DNA of 64,000 nucleotides from Dactylorhiza incarnata (taxonomy: Eukaryota > Streptophyta > Magnoliopsida > Asparagales > Orchidaceae), in assembly GCA_033032865.1 (NCBI GenBank), contig JAWHQI010000170.1, positions 5,097,501-5,161,500 of the forward strand, in the 5' to 3' direction. How positions within the stretch are numbered: the stretch's first letter is position 1; the number at the start of each line of letters is the position of its first letter. The translations under genes and the position numbers were made by a program. Shown in pieces: positions 50,281 through 61,025 of the stretch. The notes beneath the pieces were generated by a model. That model worked only from the letters and a program-made list of their open reading frames with translations, was not told where the DNA came from and did no database searches.

Positions 50281-50574
50281 TGTTACGCATACACTTTCAC
50301 TCAAGTGGACCCCCCGAATGGAGATCACCGACGTATGCTTATGGACGCCGCCGCTATTATTTGGGGCACGCGCATGGAAGCCGCCATGATTATTCCTTTT
50401 GAAATCAAGTGTGTTAATTATTATTAATTAAATGTAATTAACACACTTGATTTCAAAAGGAATAATCATGGCGGCTTCCATGCGCGTGCCCCAAATAATA
50501 GCGGCGGCGGCCATAAGCATACGTCGGTGATCTCCATGCGAGGGGTCCACTTGAGTGAAAGTGTATGCGTAACA
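50281..50574. mobile_element. 294-bp near-perfect palindromic foldback element
   Basis: Arms 50281-50420 and 50435-50574 (140 bp each) are reverse complements with about four mismatches around a 14-bp AT-rich centre. TCATA flanks both sides (50276-50280, 50575-50579). Ends are TGTTACGC and GCGTAACA. It lies 35 bp from copia C's right duplication. No ORF. It is a foldback/MITE-like element. The transcript of either strand would be an almost perfect long hairpin. Confidence 0.88.
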
Positions 50575-51503
50575 TCATATATAATAGTAGCCGATTGTTG
50601 ATACGGGCTGGATGGTTTTTATAAATAAAATTCTTATTGGCATCATACTCACTATGCACACACAGACATATGTATAAGATTGCCATTATATGTCCTAATG
50701 CTTTGTATTGCATGTTGAACTGAATTAATTTCATCATGTTTATGACTGAACCACTGTTTTTATCATTTATTCACAAGTATTGCATTGAATTCCCGCACGA
50801 AATTATGTTATCTTGAAGAAGAAAAATGGTGGAAAGGGCCATCTAACTGTGAAAGTTTTTGAAGTGACAGTGTTGTCTTTCACTAGGCGCTTCATTTTAC
50901 CATTATCTTCTTATCAACATATTCTTGGATCACCGGGCGTCAGCTCAGAGGCTTTTAGAGCTACGCAGAGGGACAATGAGCTGTTTTCCCCCAGCTCACT
51001 TGATTATTCGAGCAAACTCAATAACTATTTCCATGGAGTAGAGTTACCCCAGTTGGTTCTATCTAGTACAGTTCACATGGAAAACCTCTTGATTTTTATA
51101 GTGATTTGAACCTCCAAAAATTCATCCATAAGTTTATCTAAATTTTGGGATCATTTTATTTCATATTTGGCATGTCGGGTGAAAAATTCCAAGAACAAGC
51201 AACAAAGTATGGGCAACGCAAGCTTTAATACTTTTTCCCAGTGCTTAATGTAGCATTATCTTCATAGTTAATGTACCGTTCTCATGAATTATTACTCTCT
51301 TTTTTTCCAGGTTTGGGCATGTTAGTTGATAAATTACAAGAAGAAACGACGGATTTTGGGCAAGGTAAGTTTTAATACTCTTTCTCAATGATTAATGTAA
51401 CATCGTCTTCATGCTTAATGTAAAAAAATCATGGAAGTTGATGTGGGATCTGTTAAAGAAATTGAAGTGGATGTCGGATCTCATTTTGAGACTCTATCAA
51501 TTA

Positions 51504-51790
51504 TTTTTGTCAAGAGAATCACTAATTGAGTGGGTTCGAGTTGTTTGTCGAAGTTTGGGTTATGGGAAGCATAATCACGGGCGCGTTCATTTGGAAGCGC
51601 ATTCGTATGTAGGACGGTTGAATCAGATTTAGGAATAGTCGAAGAAATATATAGTTCAAGTGTAAAGCCACGAAAAATATTGTCCACTATAAAGAAAAAT
51701 AGTGATGCAAAGTTGCAAACACAACAACCATAGGAACTATTTATAATGAGAAAGTTAAGTTACACAAGAAGGAATTAGATAGAGGAAACA
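51504..51790 (+). pseudogene. FAR1/MULE transposase-like fragment
   Basis: The plus strand encodes FLSRESLIEWVRVVCRSLGYG, as in the N-terminal FAR1-like DNA-binding domain of plant MULE transposases and FAR1-related proteins. It is followed directly by KHNHGRVHLEAHSYVGRLNQ, a segment that normally comes some 40-50 residues later, so the middle is deleted. After a frameshift near 51630, VEEIYSSSVKPRKILSTIKK and, after another break, TIGTIYNEKV match the next conserved blocks (RPxxILxxLK, TIYNAR). No catalytic DDE part is seen. It is a broken relic, not a gene. Confidence 0.65.
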
Positions 51791-51914
51791 CCAATTCAAT
51801 TTTTGTACATGTATTAACATGGAGGGTTATGTACGCAATTGATTTGGTCAGTTACGGCACGTACAAGACTAACAAGTATTGTGTAACTTAACTTCCTTTT
51901 GTGTAACTTAGTAA

Positions 51915-52085
51915 TATGCTTGATCCAATATCTTTAAATGACTGGGTTGTGAACTAATTATGCTTGATCCAATATCTTTAAATGACTGGGTTGTGAACTA
52001 ATTATGCTTGATCCAATATCTTTAAATGACTGGGTTGTGAACTAATTATGCTTGATCCAATATCTTTAAATGACTGGGTTTTTGT
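51915..52085 (+). repeat. 44-bp tandem repeat, four copies
   Basis: Units start at 51915, 51959, 52003 and 52047, each TATGCTTGATCCAATATC followed by TTTAAATGACTGGGTTGTGA; the last is truncated. An inverted partial copy lies at about 52098-52120 and a fifth direct partial copy at about 53019-53046. Confidence 0.9.
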
Positions 52086-53191
52086 CAAGAGAATCACTAA
52101 GTCATTTAAAGATATTGATCCAATAACTTAACTTCCTTCTTGTGTTATCAACTACACAAATGATTTTTTGCTCATCCAATCTCCATCAAACTCAGTAATA
52201 TGTTTCATACTATTTTTTCAGCACGTACAAGACTAACAAGTATTGCATGTCATTGTTATGCACTGTCAAATTTACCTTTACATATCATTCGTTCTTTTCA
52301 TGTTTCACCTTCATGTCAGATGAAACAGAGGTCAGTTACGGCACTGGAGTGTTTCAAGTCCATACTTGAACCAAACTCATTACCAGTTGCTTTGGAGTCG
52401 GGTGTCGGTGAGCAGAGGCATGAGTGACGGAGGTGTTGGCTCCTGATGTAACACCTTTTATTGCCTCTAAGACTGGTACTTCTGGCTCTCTTCCCTGGCG
52501 GTAGGAGTGGGGTCCCAGGTTCCCCAATCGTGGGCGAGAATTGTGAATCGTAAGCAATCTCGATGAGATACGCCCATTGATTTCTCCGCAATTAAGGTTG
52601 CGAACCTGCAGAAAATCTTTCAATTGTGAACTGTTGTTTCTCTGGAGGCACTCGAGGAGGTTAACAAGCCTTGGGAAAAGGCTGTGGTCGGGCGTTTCTT
52701 TGGGAAAAATTGTTGGCCTCGATAGTGGGCCGCTCCCTTGGTTTTCAGTAGCACACTCCCCAACAATTTCAAGTCACAGCCTAGAAATTGCATAAATTTT
52801 TTGATGAAAAACTAAAATTATTCTTGACATTAATTAAAATAATCAAACCAACTCCAAATAAACCTAAACTGAACTTTCCAAACATAATAGAAATTGCATA
52901 AAAAATTTAATGAAAAAGTAAAATTATTGTTGACATCCTCCGCGTCCAGCACTAGTACTATCAGTCTATCGGATGTTGTGCAAGTCCTTCCTTTCCCCAC
53001 AAGTTATCCATTACATTATGCTTGATCCAATATCTTTAAATGACTTGGTGTATTAATCACATAGCGCCAAGTGCTTGGCGAGCAACTCAGTTCTCTTTTC
53101 CTCTTCTTTTTTATTTTATCTTCTCTAAGATATTGCTATTTATTTATGTTTGTGGGTTTGCTTTTTGGTTGTGTAGTTTGATCAAGAGAAG

Positions 53192-54508
53192 ATGGGCAGA
53201 AGAAATAAAAATAGTGATTCAAACTTTAAGCCTGGAATATGTAAAGGCGCCACCTTGCATGAGGAGAAATCGGGGAAGAAACATGCAGACGTGAGTTTGA
53301 TTTTGAAGATGAAGCATTTGCAGAAACTGACAGCTTGGGCTGGTGGAGAAGGTGGAATATCTCCTCTTGGTGCTTTATTTGGATACCAATTGGCGGCGAA
53401 TGCAGAAACATTGGGTGTTCCATTGGATCAATCATCCTTCTATTGTCGAAGGTGAGCTATATTTATACTTGTTTTGTTCATGGTTTGCTTACATAAATCA
53501 ATAGTAAGAAAATAATAGTTTACTCCCTTTGTTTGTACTTTGTAGCTAGTTTTAAGACTTGTTGAAGATTAACAATTCTTAAATACTCAAGCAAATGCAA
53601 AACTTATAAAAAAATTGAAATGGTAATTAAAACAAATGGATCACTTGTGTTTGTGTTTATGTGTGCATAATGGTAGATGTGTGTGTGTGTTTCAATTCCT
53701 GTCACTGAATTCTTACCTACAACCGAATAATGGAATTATCAATGCCAATTCTTGTGGCTGAATTCATGTTTGCAGCTGAACATGGAATTGGGCCTAATTC
53801 CAATTGACTCATCGCAATTCCTTCGAAACAAACGGTGCATTGCTTTTGTTATTTCTGAAGATTCAGCTAGTGCCTAATCACTTTATTTGTGAAAATTCAT
53901 GGTGATTATCTCTTTTCTGCAGATGCGAAAGCATCCTACAACCAGGATTTAACTGCACGATTCGCATCGAAAAGTGCAAGAACAAGAAGCGAAAGCGATC
54001 CAAGGGGACGCCCATACCTTCTCAGAACAATGTAGTCTACACCTGCAGCTTCTGTTATCATCGTAACGTGATGAAAGGAACCACCAAAGGCCACCTGAAA
54101 ACCCTAATATCTGCGAGACAATCGATAGGATCAGAACTTGTATCAGGATCAAAGCGACAATGCTCTCTCGATGCGGAAGTAGCAGCAGCAACTGAAAATG
54201 CGCGGAGAGATGAGAAGATTCCCATGTCCCAATCGAAGAGTTCTTTCTCCGGTAAGCCAAAGGATTCGATGACAGTTGGAGATATTTCTGCTCAGAAGAC
54301 CCCGCTGCAAAATTCGGCAGTTTTGTCGAGCAAATTGGAGGCGAGAAGGCTTCAGTTTAGCAGCAATGATGCTGAGCCTGGTGGTTCAGGTAAAGGGTCT
54401 GGTAGGCGGAAAAGAAAAGCATGGTCAAGCCTGGAAGATATAGTTGAGAGGAAGGATGCTGAAACTGGCCAAAGTGTTAGTAAGCTTGTGATTCCTTTCT
54501 ACATGTAG
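53192..54508 (+). CDS. RNase P subunit Rpr2/Rpp21-like protein, two exons
   Basis: Exon 1 is 53192-53451 (ATG after GAGAAG), the intron 53452-53922 has GTGAGC and TTTCTGCAG borders, and exon 2 is 53923-54508 ending TAG. Translation gives about 281 residues. The core resembles the Rpr2/Rpp21/SNM1 zinc-ribbon family of RNase P/MRP proteins that act in tRNA 5' processing: helix HLQKLTAWAGG, then FYCRRCESILQPGFNC and YTCSFCYHRN. This gives CX2C pairs at 85/88 and 128/131 to bind zinc. A basic, disordered tail with RRKRKAWSSLEDI and a short IPF terminus follows. Splice joins preserve frame, so the gene looks intact. It is the only convincing complete host gene here. Paralogous roles beyond RNase P cannot be excluded. 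Confidence 0.85.
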
Positions 54509-56979
54509 ATTTTTTTTATTAACTTTAATAAATTTACTATTTCTAATCTCAAGGAAGGGATTGATTTTGTGTATTTATCGTCTAGTGCAGTTTTTTTTTT
54601 AATTATAATTGACTGCCATGATGTTAATAAATCAGACATTTTTAACATTTCTTCTTTAAAAATTGACTTGCAGATGCTTATATGCTGTGATTTTAAGTTC
54701 AATTTAGGTCAAGATTGTATCCCGTTGGCCGATTTGGCTGCCGTGCCGATCACTACTTTTGCGCCATTTCCATTCTGCAGAGTGCCGCAAAGCATTTGAT
54801 CCATTGGAAACTTCTTTTGAAATTCAATTGAAGGGTCCGTTTGACATGGCGGTGGCGGTCATAAGTCATAACCTGTCGTCCCAAACATATATTTTATGAT
54901 AGCGGAGTTTTTGGCTCAAACTCACGAAAGCAAAATTGGCGCTTCAAACAAACCCTAAATAGATTAATTAATTAATTAATTAATAGAAATAAATTGATGA
55001 ATTTTTTATCTACTTCCAATCGTGAATGCACAACCAGACTTTTGATTTTATGAATACTAGGTGAAAATGCATAAGAATGAAAATTTTAATATGACATCAC
55101 AATTCATAAGAATGAACGGATGTGATTAATTAATTAAGATTGGTGTTTAGGAGCACACCAATTATCGATGCACAACATTTATACCATGGACAAAATTAAC
55201 AGCTCAGCCCTCAAATTCCTTTCTCAATGGTGTAACATCTCATTGACAGGTGGCTACTTCTCATCTCATCAACGTTGACGTTTCGCAACATCATGAGTCA
55301 TGTTCCCAGCACAACTAATCAACATTCACAAACCGAATCCAATCAAATCAAAATTTGCCATGGAATGCAAAGATTCTGAATTAGATTCCCCAAATCCTGA
55401 ATTAGATCTGAATTTGCTTCAAATACAGATTCTGAATTAGATTTTGACCAGACATCCGGGATCATTTCTACATATAAATAGTTCACAAACTATTGAGGAA
55501 TATTGCAAATTTAATTCAAATTCGAAAAATAAGAATATTCACAAGTCACAAGACTCACAACTATTAAATTAAATTAAATTATTCAATTGCAATCATAAAA
55601 CGTGAATTTTATCATATAACCAGGCCAAAACTTAATTAAATTAAACTGGGCACCATTTGACAGGACGGTGGCGACGATGAATGATTAAAATGAAGAAATT
55701 GCTCTATTTAATATACAGTAGATTATTTGATCAATATTCAAATACTTATACATATTACAATGATCTTCTAACTAAAAATACTATTTACTTAGATCAAACA
55801 ATAATAAATTTCTTCAAAGTTATGGCAAAAATTTAAGCAATGCTCCTGAAATTTTAAGAAACTGTCTATCATCAGCAAGCAAGAAAGAAGCAGGATTGAA
55901 AAAATTATTTCAATTGCTCAAGTTAAAGGAAAAAAACAGCAGCGACGAAGCCTTAAGTCTTGGCTCAACAAGCTGCTTTGGACGGAACAAAATAGTACAA
56001 AGTTTCAAATAAAAAACACTAAAAAAGAGTCGACTTTGGAGAGCCAGAAGAAAAATAAAATATTATAAATAGAGCATAGGTTGCAATATAATTATTTTAT
56101 ATATTATATATAAAACAATATAGGTTGCAATTGAAATCCACCCCATCTTTGTAAGTGCCAACCAAGTTGATTATTATATATATATATATTATATATATTT
56201 AAAACAATATAATTATTTTATTTAAAATGATTAAAATGCCAACCAAGTTGAAATGGTTGCAATTGAAATCCACCCCATCTTTGTAAGTTTATTATTGAAA
56301 AAATAGGTGCAGTCACTGCATCAAAATCTCAGTATTAACTTGTATGAGTCTTGAGAGGTGAAGTTGGATGGATCCCCATCCGTCCAATCCACTTCAGCGG
56401 ACGAGATTATAGCTGCATCACCAGAGCAGGAAAGCATATCAAATCTTCTCTTCCCTTCCTTGAATCCCATCATATGAGCTCAAGTCAACGTGTGTGTCCA
56501 CAAATCTCTGGATCAAGTATGCGGCGCTGGTGACCGGGGAGTACCTGCGGCGAGCGAAATGTAGTCAATGAGAGAGCGAAAAAAAAGATGTATTGATGGT
56601 TTTTACGCTAGCATCTAATGTTGGTGCTATGTAATTGCACATCGCAGTTGTCTCTTTTAATGACAATTTCGTAATTATTATTTACGTAATGCGTCCGGAG
56701 CTTTGCTTGGAGGTGAACCGTTGCTGCCTAGGTGGGGTGTGTTTGGGAGGAGGAGGGAGCTGCCAAGATCTAAAGAGTTTAGGAAATACTTATTGCTTAC
56801 CGTATCCATAGCCCAAAGGTCCTTTAAATAGAAGTTGCGTGACATAATTGCGAATACGCAATACCACTAAAAAAAATTCGCTGAACCTCATAAAAGACGA
56901 ACACACTCAAAACGTCGGACATAATACGATACATAAAATCTGATAAAATGTGTCTAGCATGTGCCCATGACAAGAGTAA
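54509..56979. other. AT-rich non-coding stretch downstream of the RNase P gene
   Basis: Presumably begins with the gene's 3' UTR. It holds (ATTA)n near 54962-54985, TA arrays near 56100-56200, a duplicated GGTTGCAATTGAAATCCACC block (about 56121 and 56256), and a possible small DNA element bounded by GGGTCCGTTTGA and TCAAACAAACCC (54833-54956). An open frame at 56351-56533 has no known motif. No gene supported. Confidence 0.55.
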
Positions 56980-57360
56980 GGGTCTGTTTGTTTGGACGTG
57001 TTTGCTCTATCTCTGGTGGGAGGAAAACGTTGAGAAGGGCAGCTCGGTGCACAAAGCATCCCCGCGCAGCGAGGGTCCGGGGAAGGGTCTCACCACAAGG
57101 GTGAAATGTGGGCAAACCTTACCCTGCATTTTTGCAAGAGACCTAAAGGTCACAAGACGACACCTTGACCGGTGCGCCAAGGCTCCCCTTCTGGGAAAAC
57201 GTCAACGCTCAAAAGAAAATTGTTTGGTAAACCTCCCGTTCCCACCAACACCCCTCAAAAAATCATTTTTGGCCTTTTTTTTTAACCGCAGCCACTTCCT
57301 TCCATCTCCCACTGCTCCATTCCCACCGCTCCCTCTCTCACCGCCCAAACAAACAGACCC
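56980..57360. mobile_element. Tourist-like MITE (PIF/Harbinger), containing a SINE
   Basis: Ends GGGTCTGTTTGTTTGG and CCAAACAAACAGACCC are perfect 16-bp inverted repeats, with TAA on both sides (56977-56979, 57361-57363). This is the hallmark of Tourist elements mobilised by PIF/Harbinger transposases. About 163 bp of its 381 bp are a nested SINE. No coding capacity. Confidence 0.88.
57031..57193 (+). mobile_element. Au-like SINE nested in the MITE
   Basis: Contains GGGCAGCTCGGTGCACAAAG near the 5' end, ACCTTACCCTGCATTTTTGC in the body, and TTGACCGGTGCGCCAAGGCT toward the 3' end, the conserved blocks of the widespread plant Au SINE. GGAAAACGT at 57022-57030 and 57194-57202 is the target duplication. 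The region around GCACAAAGC looks diverged. Reverse transcription would depend on LINE enzymes. Confidence 0.8.
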
Positions 57361-57363
57361 TAA

Positions 57364-58257
57364 CTCTATTCTCACCTCTCAGTTTCTCATCCCCTCACTA
57401 AACCCTAGATAGAAGGATTTGGAAGGTCCCCCTCGAGGTCCCCGCCTCCGGCAGCCAGGGCGAGGTTGTGATCTTGGATCATCTGTAACCTAAACAAACC
57501 CCTTGGTCAAATAAGGCCTTCAAAATCACCCAACCTCGCCTTCTTTTTCGCTCTCTCGTTAGAACTAAAAGAGAAAATGTATAGAAAAAGCATAAATTGC
57601 GTAATTTAGGAACACAAGAAACTTACTTGGGAGGATTAGTCTCAGAAGTACAGGATGGCAAACACTCGACAACACAGTCGTGGTTTGGATCAAAAAAAAG
57701 TGCAATCTGCTCCAACAAAGAAGGGGAAAAATCATTATCTTTTGTTTCCAAACTTGGATTACAAAATTTAGTAAAAAGTTTTTTCATCAATAAGGAAAAG
57801 ATTATGGGCTGACTGCGGCTGCTATCTGGCCGATCAATGTGCTGATGCAACCGAAGATGGCCTCCCGTGGTCACGATGGAAGGGGATCTCCTCTCCATTT
57901 GGAACCCCTCCATTTGGTCCATTTCACGGTGAGGATGGATTCTCATTTATGTAAATGTTTAAAAAAATTTGATTATATGGAAAATAAAAAAGATAGGATT
58001 ACTTAACCCGTCGGATTAAAGAAGAATCAATCTTAGCCGTGAAAAAGGATCCTAATTCGGTCGCGATGCCTACAACATTGAAAAATATAGAGAGCAAATA
58101 AAGAAACAAAGGCACAAGCCTAATTCGGTCGCGATGCCTACAAAATTTGATTTATTTAACATGCAGCTCCAAAGAGGTAGGTTTATTAACGTTCAAGTCA
58201 AAATAATCCGACATTATCTGCATATTTGAATAAAACTTAGATCTGATTATAACTCAA
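57364..58257. other. Stretch with a dioxygenase exon relic and short repeats
   Basis: Apart from the exon described separately, no gene is visible. TCCTAATTCGGTCGCGATGC recurs at about 58048 and 58119 (71-bp offset). ATTCTCACCTC and GGAAGGTCCCCCTCGAGG stretches are unexplained. Confidence 0.5.
57627..57706 (-). pseudogene. 2-oxoglutarate-dependent dioxygenase exon relic
   Basis: On the minus strand, after a CAG acceptor (57707-57709), 80 bp encode IALFFDPNHDCVVECLPSCT then SETNPP, ending at a GTAAGT donor (57621-57626). The wording matches the segment after the iron/2-OG-binding core of plant 2-ODDs (FF.P..DCVVECL.SC..E.NPP). No preceding or following exon is recognisable nearby, so it is either an isolated exon relic or a gene largely lost. 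The catalytic HxD..H residues are not present here. Confidence 0.5.
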
Positions 58258-58385
58258 GCTCCATTTGGGGGGACTTATTTTCACCGATCAAGCAGTTACG
58301 GGCACATGAACTGGACTTTAATTAAGGTCCGGTTCATGCGGTCGTAACCGCTTGACCGGTGGAAATAAGTCCCCCCAAACAGAGC
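58258..58385. mobile_element. 128-bp foldback MITE
   Basis: GCTCCATTTGGGGGGACTTA and its near-complement TAAGTCCCCCCAAACAGAGC form about 60-bp arms with a few mismatches. CTCAA lies on both sides (58253-58257, 58386-58390). The centre is TTTAATTAAGG. Superfamily unknown. Confidence 0.8.
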
Positions 58386-58390
58386 CTCAA

Positions 58391-58559
58391 TCACCATCTC
58401 ATATGATTTACAGTCTGACCTCATTGATAAGCAAACTATCCTTAATTTTTACAATAGTTCAAAATTTTGGGTCATGCTTTTAAATACCATAAGTATAAGT
58501 TTCTTTATATATCCACCTTGTAGGATGAAAAACACACTTAATTTTATCTTCCTCCTTTC
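58391..58559. other. AT-rich spacer before the dead copia
   Basis: No feature recognised apart from the CTCAA duplication at its left edge. Confidence 0.5.
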
Positions 58560-59350
58560 TAACATGGTTTCCAAGATTACCCTACCCTAGCCATCCCTGG
58601 ACGATGACTTCATCGACCTAGGAGAGTATTGTTCTAGTCAGACACGGTGAATGGGGAACGAGCGTCATGATTCTCACACCACCTAGGAGAGTCATGATGT
58701 CTAGTCAGCCGGTTTCTACCTCTATGCGTTCTACGATTGCTGCCTATAAAGGTATATCATCCTCTTGGATTCTTGATTCTTAGGCTTCCTATCATATGAT
58801 TGGTGATACTTCTTGTTTTAGTAGAGTATTACTCACATCAAGACCGCTACTTTCATTCACAATACTAATGGAACTCTTCTCTCGATTACTTGTTGTGGTA
58901 ATCTTGCTTCTTTACTGGACCTCAGATCCCTGATGTCTATCACGTCCCTCGTTTGACCACAAGAATTTTGGCATTCTATAAACTTATACTATTTCCTTTA
59001 TCACTTCTACATGTACCACACAAAATCCCTTTACCGAGAAGATTTTCAAGACCGGCCATAGACATGATGATATCTATTATATGGATCATCTGACTCTTCT
59101 CTTAGCCTTAGTTGCTGCCATTACAGCTTGTCTTGACCTTTCAAATATACCTTCCACATGTGGCATCTAGCACAGATGACTAGCTCAGATATCCCTTTCA
59201 AGGCTTCAATTGTTGACTTATTCAGGTGTATTAAGGAACTTCTCCATTAAGTGTCTTACATATTGTACTGATTGTATTCATGATCATGTTGCTAGTTGTT
59301 TTCAAGTTAGTAAGTTTGTTTAAGTTTCTCATTTTGATCTTATTCATACT

Positions 59351-59517
59351 TGTTGAAAGAGAGGAAATTAGAAATAACTGGTACATACTTATTCATCCAC
59401 ATAGGGGCATTTAAATAGGACTTACATAGACTCACAAAATTAAAACTGCGATGTGGGACTAAACTCAAATACACCTAAAGTCTATAATAAACCTACATTG
59501 ACTTGATAATTCCAACA
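59351..59517 (-). repeat. 3' LTR of the 1.84-kb element
   Basis: Differs from the other LTR by a small indel (GGGACTAAACTC versus GGGACAACTC) and a few substitutions. Confidence 0.9.
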
Positions 59518-59613
59518 CTCCCCCTCAAGCTGAAGGGGGGACCCTTCAGCTTGGACACCACAAATAACGGCAATGGAGGTAGATGATGCGGGACAGAACA
59601 TCAGACGAGCCAC

Positions 59614-59827
59614 CGGGGGAAATTCCAAACCGGGGAATCAAGCCGGGGACATAGCCACACACGACGCTGACCCACACACGACGCAGGACCCACACACGAC
59701 GCAGACTCACTGGAAACGGCGGGGGGAAATTCCAAACCGGGGAATCAAGCCGGGGACATAGCCACACACGACGCTGACCCACACACGACGCAGGACCCAC
59801 ACACGACGCAGACTCACTGGAAACGGT
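59614..59827. repeat. 107-bp tandem duplication inside the 1.84-kb element
   Basis: The block from GGGGAAATTCCAAACCGGGG to GACTCACTGGAAACGG is present twice at 107-bp spacing. Each copy itself contains CCACACACGACGC three times, a nested short repeat. ORFs through it are repeat artefacts. Confidence 0.85.
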
Positions 59828-61025
59828 CAACCAACATCACCTACACACACAACATGCGAAGAGAAGCAAAGATGTGGAGCAAATCATCAAACGAGTGATC
59901 GGGGATAATCCGTCGGGGATAATCTGTCGGGGATAATCCGCAAGAAGGGAGGTCCCACACGTCACAGTCTCACACGACACGGTCTCACACGACACAACTC
60001 GCTGAGATTATAACAACCAACACAATCGCGCCCCAACACATGACCAATTCGAAAGACAAACTGGGGAGACACAAACACACATACAACAAGCCTAGAGGCC
60101 GTGTGGAACGAAAGCGAAAAGTCGGGAAAGATCATCCGAGTCGCATTTGTCCCAACACTCCCCCTCACGTGGAACGCACGTGCATATAGGCATAACATGA
60201 CCATAAGCAAATACAAACAACAAATAAAGACATAAAACGATAAATAAACAGCACAAAACTTCAGCAACGGCGAGAGATCAGCACACCCCGGAAGGGGTAG
60301 CAGCGGCAAGCAGCTGAAGTGGAGGAGATGTCAGTTGGAGCAGCAACGGGATCGTCGGTGGGGACATCTTCAGCCGGCATGGTGAGAGAAGCAGCCGGCA
60401 TGGTTGTCGGCAAAGAGCGCAGACGTGCAGTGATCGATGAGGCAGCAGCGGGATCATCAAAATCGTCGAAGGAGGAGCGACACAGATCAGAAGCAGCTCG
60501 GGCATGGAGGCTAACTGGAGCAGACTGGATCGAGAGGGATCAACGACGAAAAAATGCAGTTGGCAAAGTCGTCGATACTGGATAGAAAAACAGCCGGGAG
60601 ACAGAGAAGAAGCAGGAGACAGACGGGTCCTTCTTGCACAGGAGACAGAGAAGCAGCAGCCTGACCTGCACTGGATCGTCGATGGACGATGGGATTGACA
60701 AGGCGGTAGCGGGAAACGTCTACCGAACAGCTAACGCATGGAGGCGGACTCGTCGAGCGAAGGAATCGGGAGCTACTCCGATCACAGAAGCGATCGCCGG
60801 GGTCGAAGACCCGATGGGATCGAAGAGAGAAGAGCTCGACTAGATCGAGGAGGAGATCGACAGAGGAAAACTTCGTCGTCGAGGGCTTCATCAGAAAATG
60901 TCGAGGGCAGCGCACGAGAACAGAAGTGGATGAAGCCGCCGCGAGAGCTCTTGCGCGAGAAAAGCAGCCGAATAGTCGCCCTAACCCGTGGGAAAATCAG
61001 GGAGGAATTAATCCCTCTGATACCA

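Larger units (their letters stand above)
50580..53191. other. Host-like segment with scrambled duplications upstream of the RNase P gene
   Basis: Contains a diverged direct repeat (51169-51290 with 51314-51425: AAATT.CAAGAA..., then TTTAATACT.TTT), a FAR1/MULE relic, a 44-bp tandem array, and displaced copies of TTTTTGTCAAGAGAATCACTAA (51503 and 52078) and GCACGTACAAGACTAACAAG (51857 and 52230). An open frame at 50813-51109 (plus) has no recognised domain. The array unit also appears once more at 53019 just before the gene. Confidence 0.5.

Noticed and set aside
51915..52085. CRISPR-like regular repeats
   Set aside because: Units are directly contiguous 44-mers without spacers, and the sequence is plant nuclear DNA; simple tandem duplication.
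54833..54956. Small DNA element bounded by GGGTCCGTTTGA and TCAAACAAACCC
   Set aside because: Ends are imperfect and I could not find a matching target duplication, so it is mentioned only as a possibility in the spacer entry.
60511..60915. 134-codon minus-strand ORF in the 1.84-kb element
   Set aside because: No Gag, Pol or other motif; Ser/Leu/Arg-rich composition typical of chance frames in GC-rich sequence.
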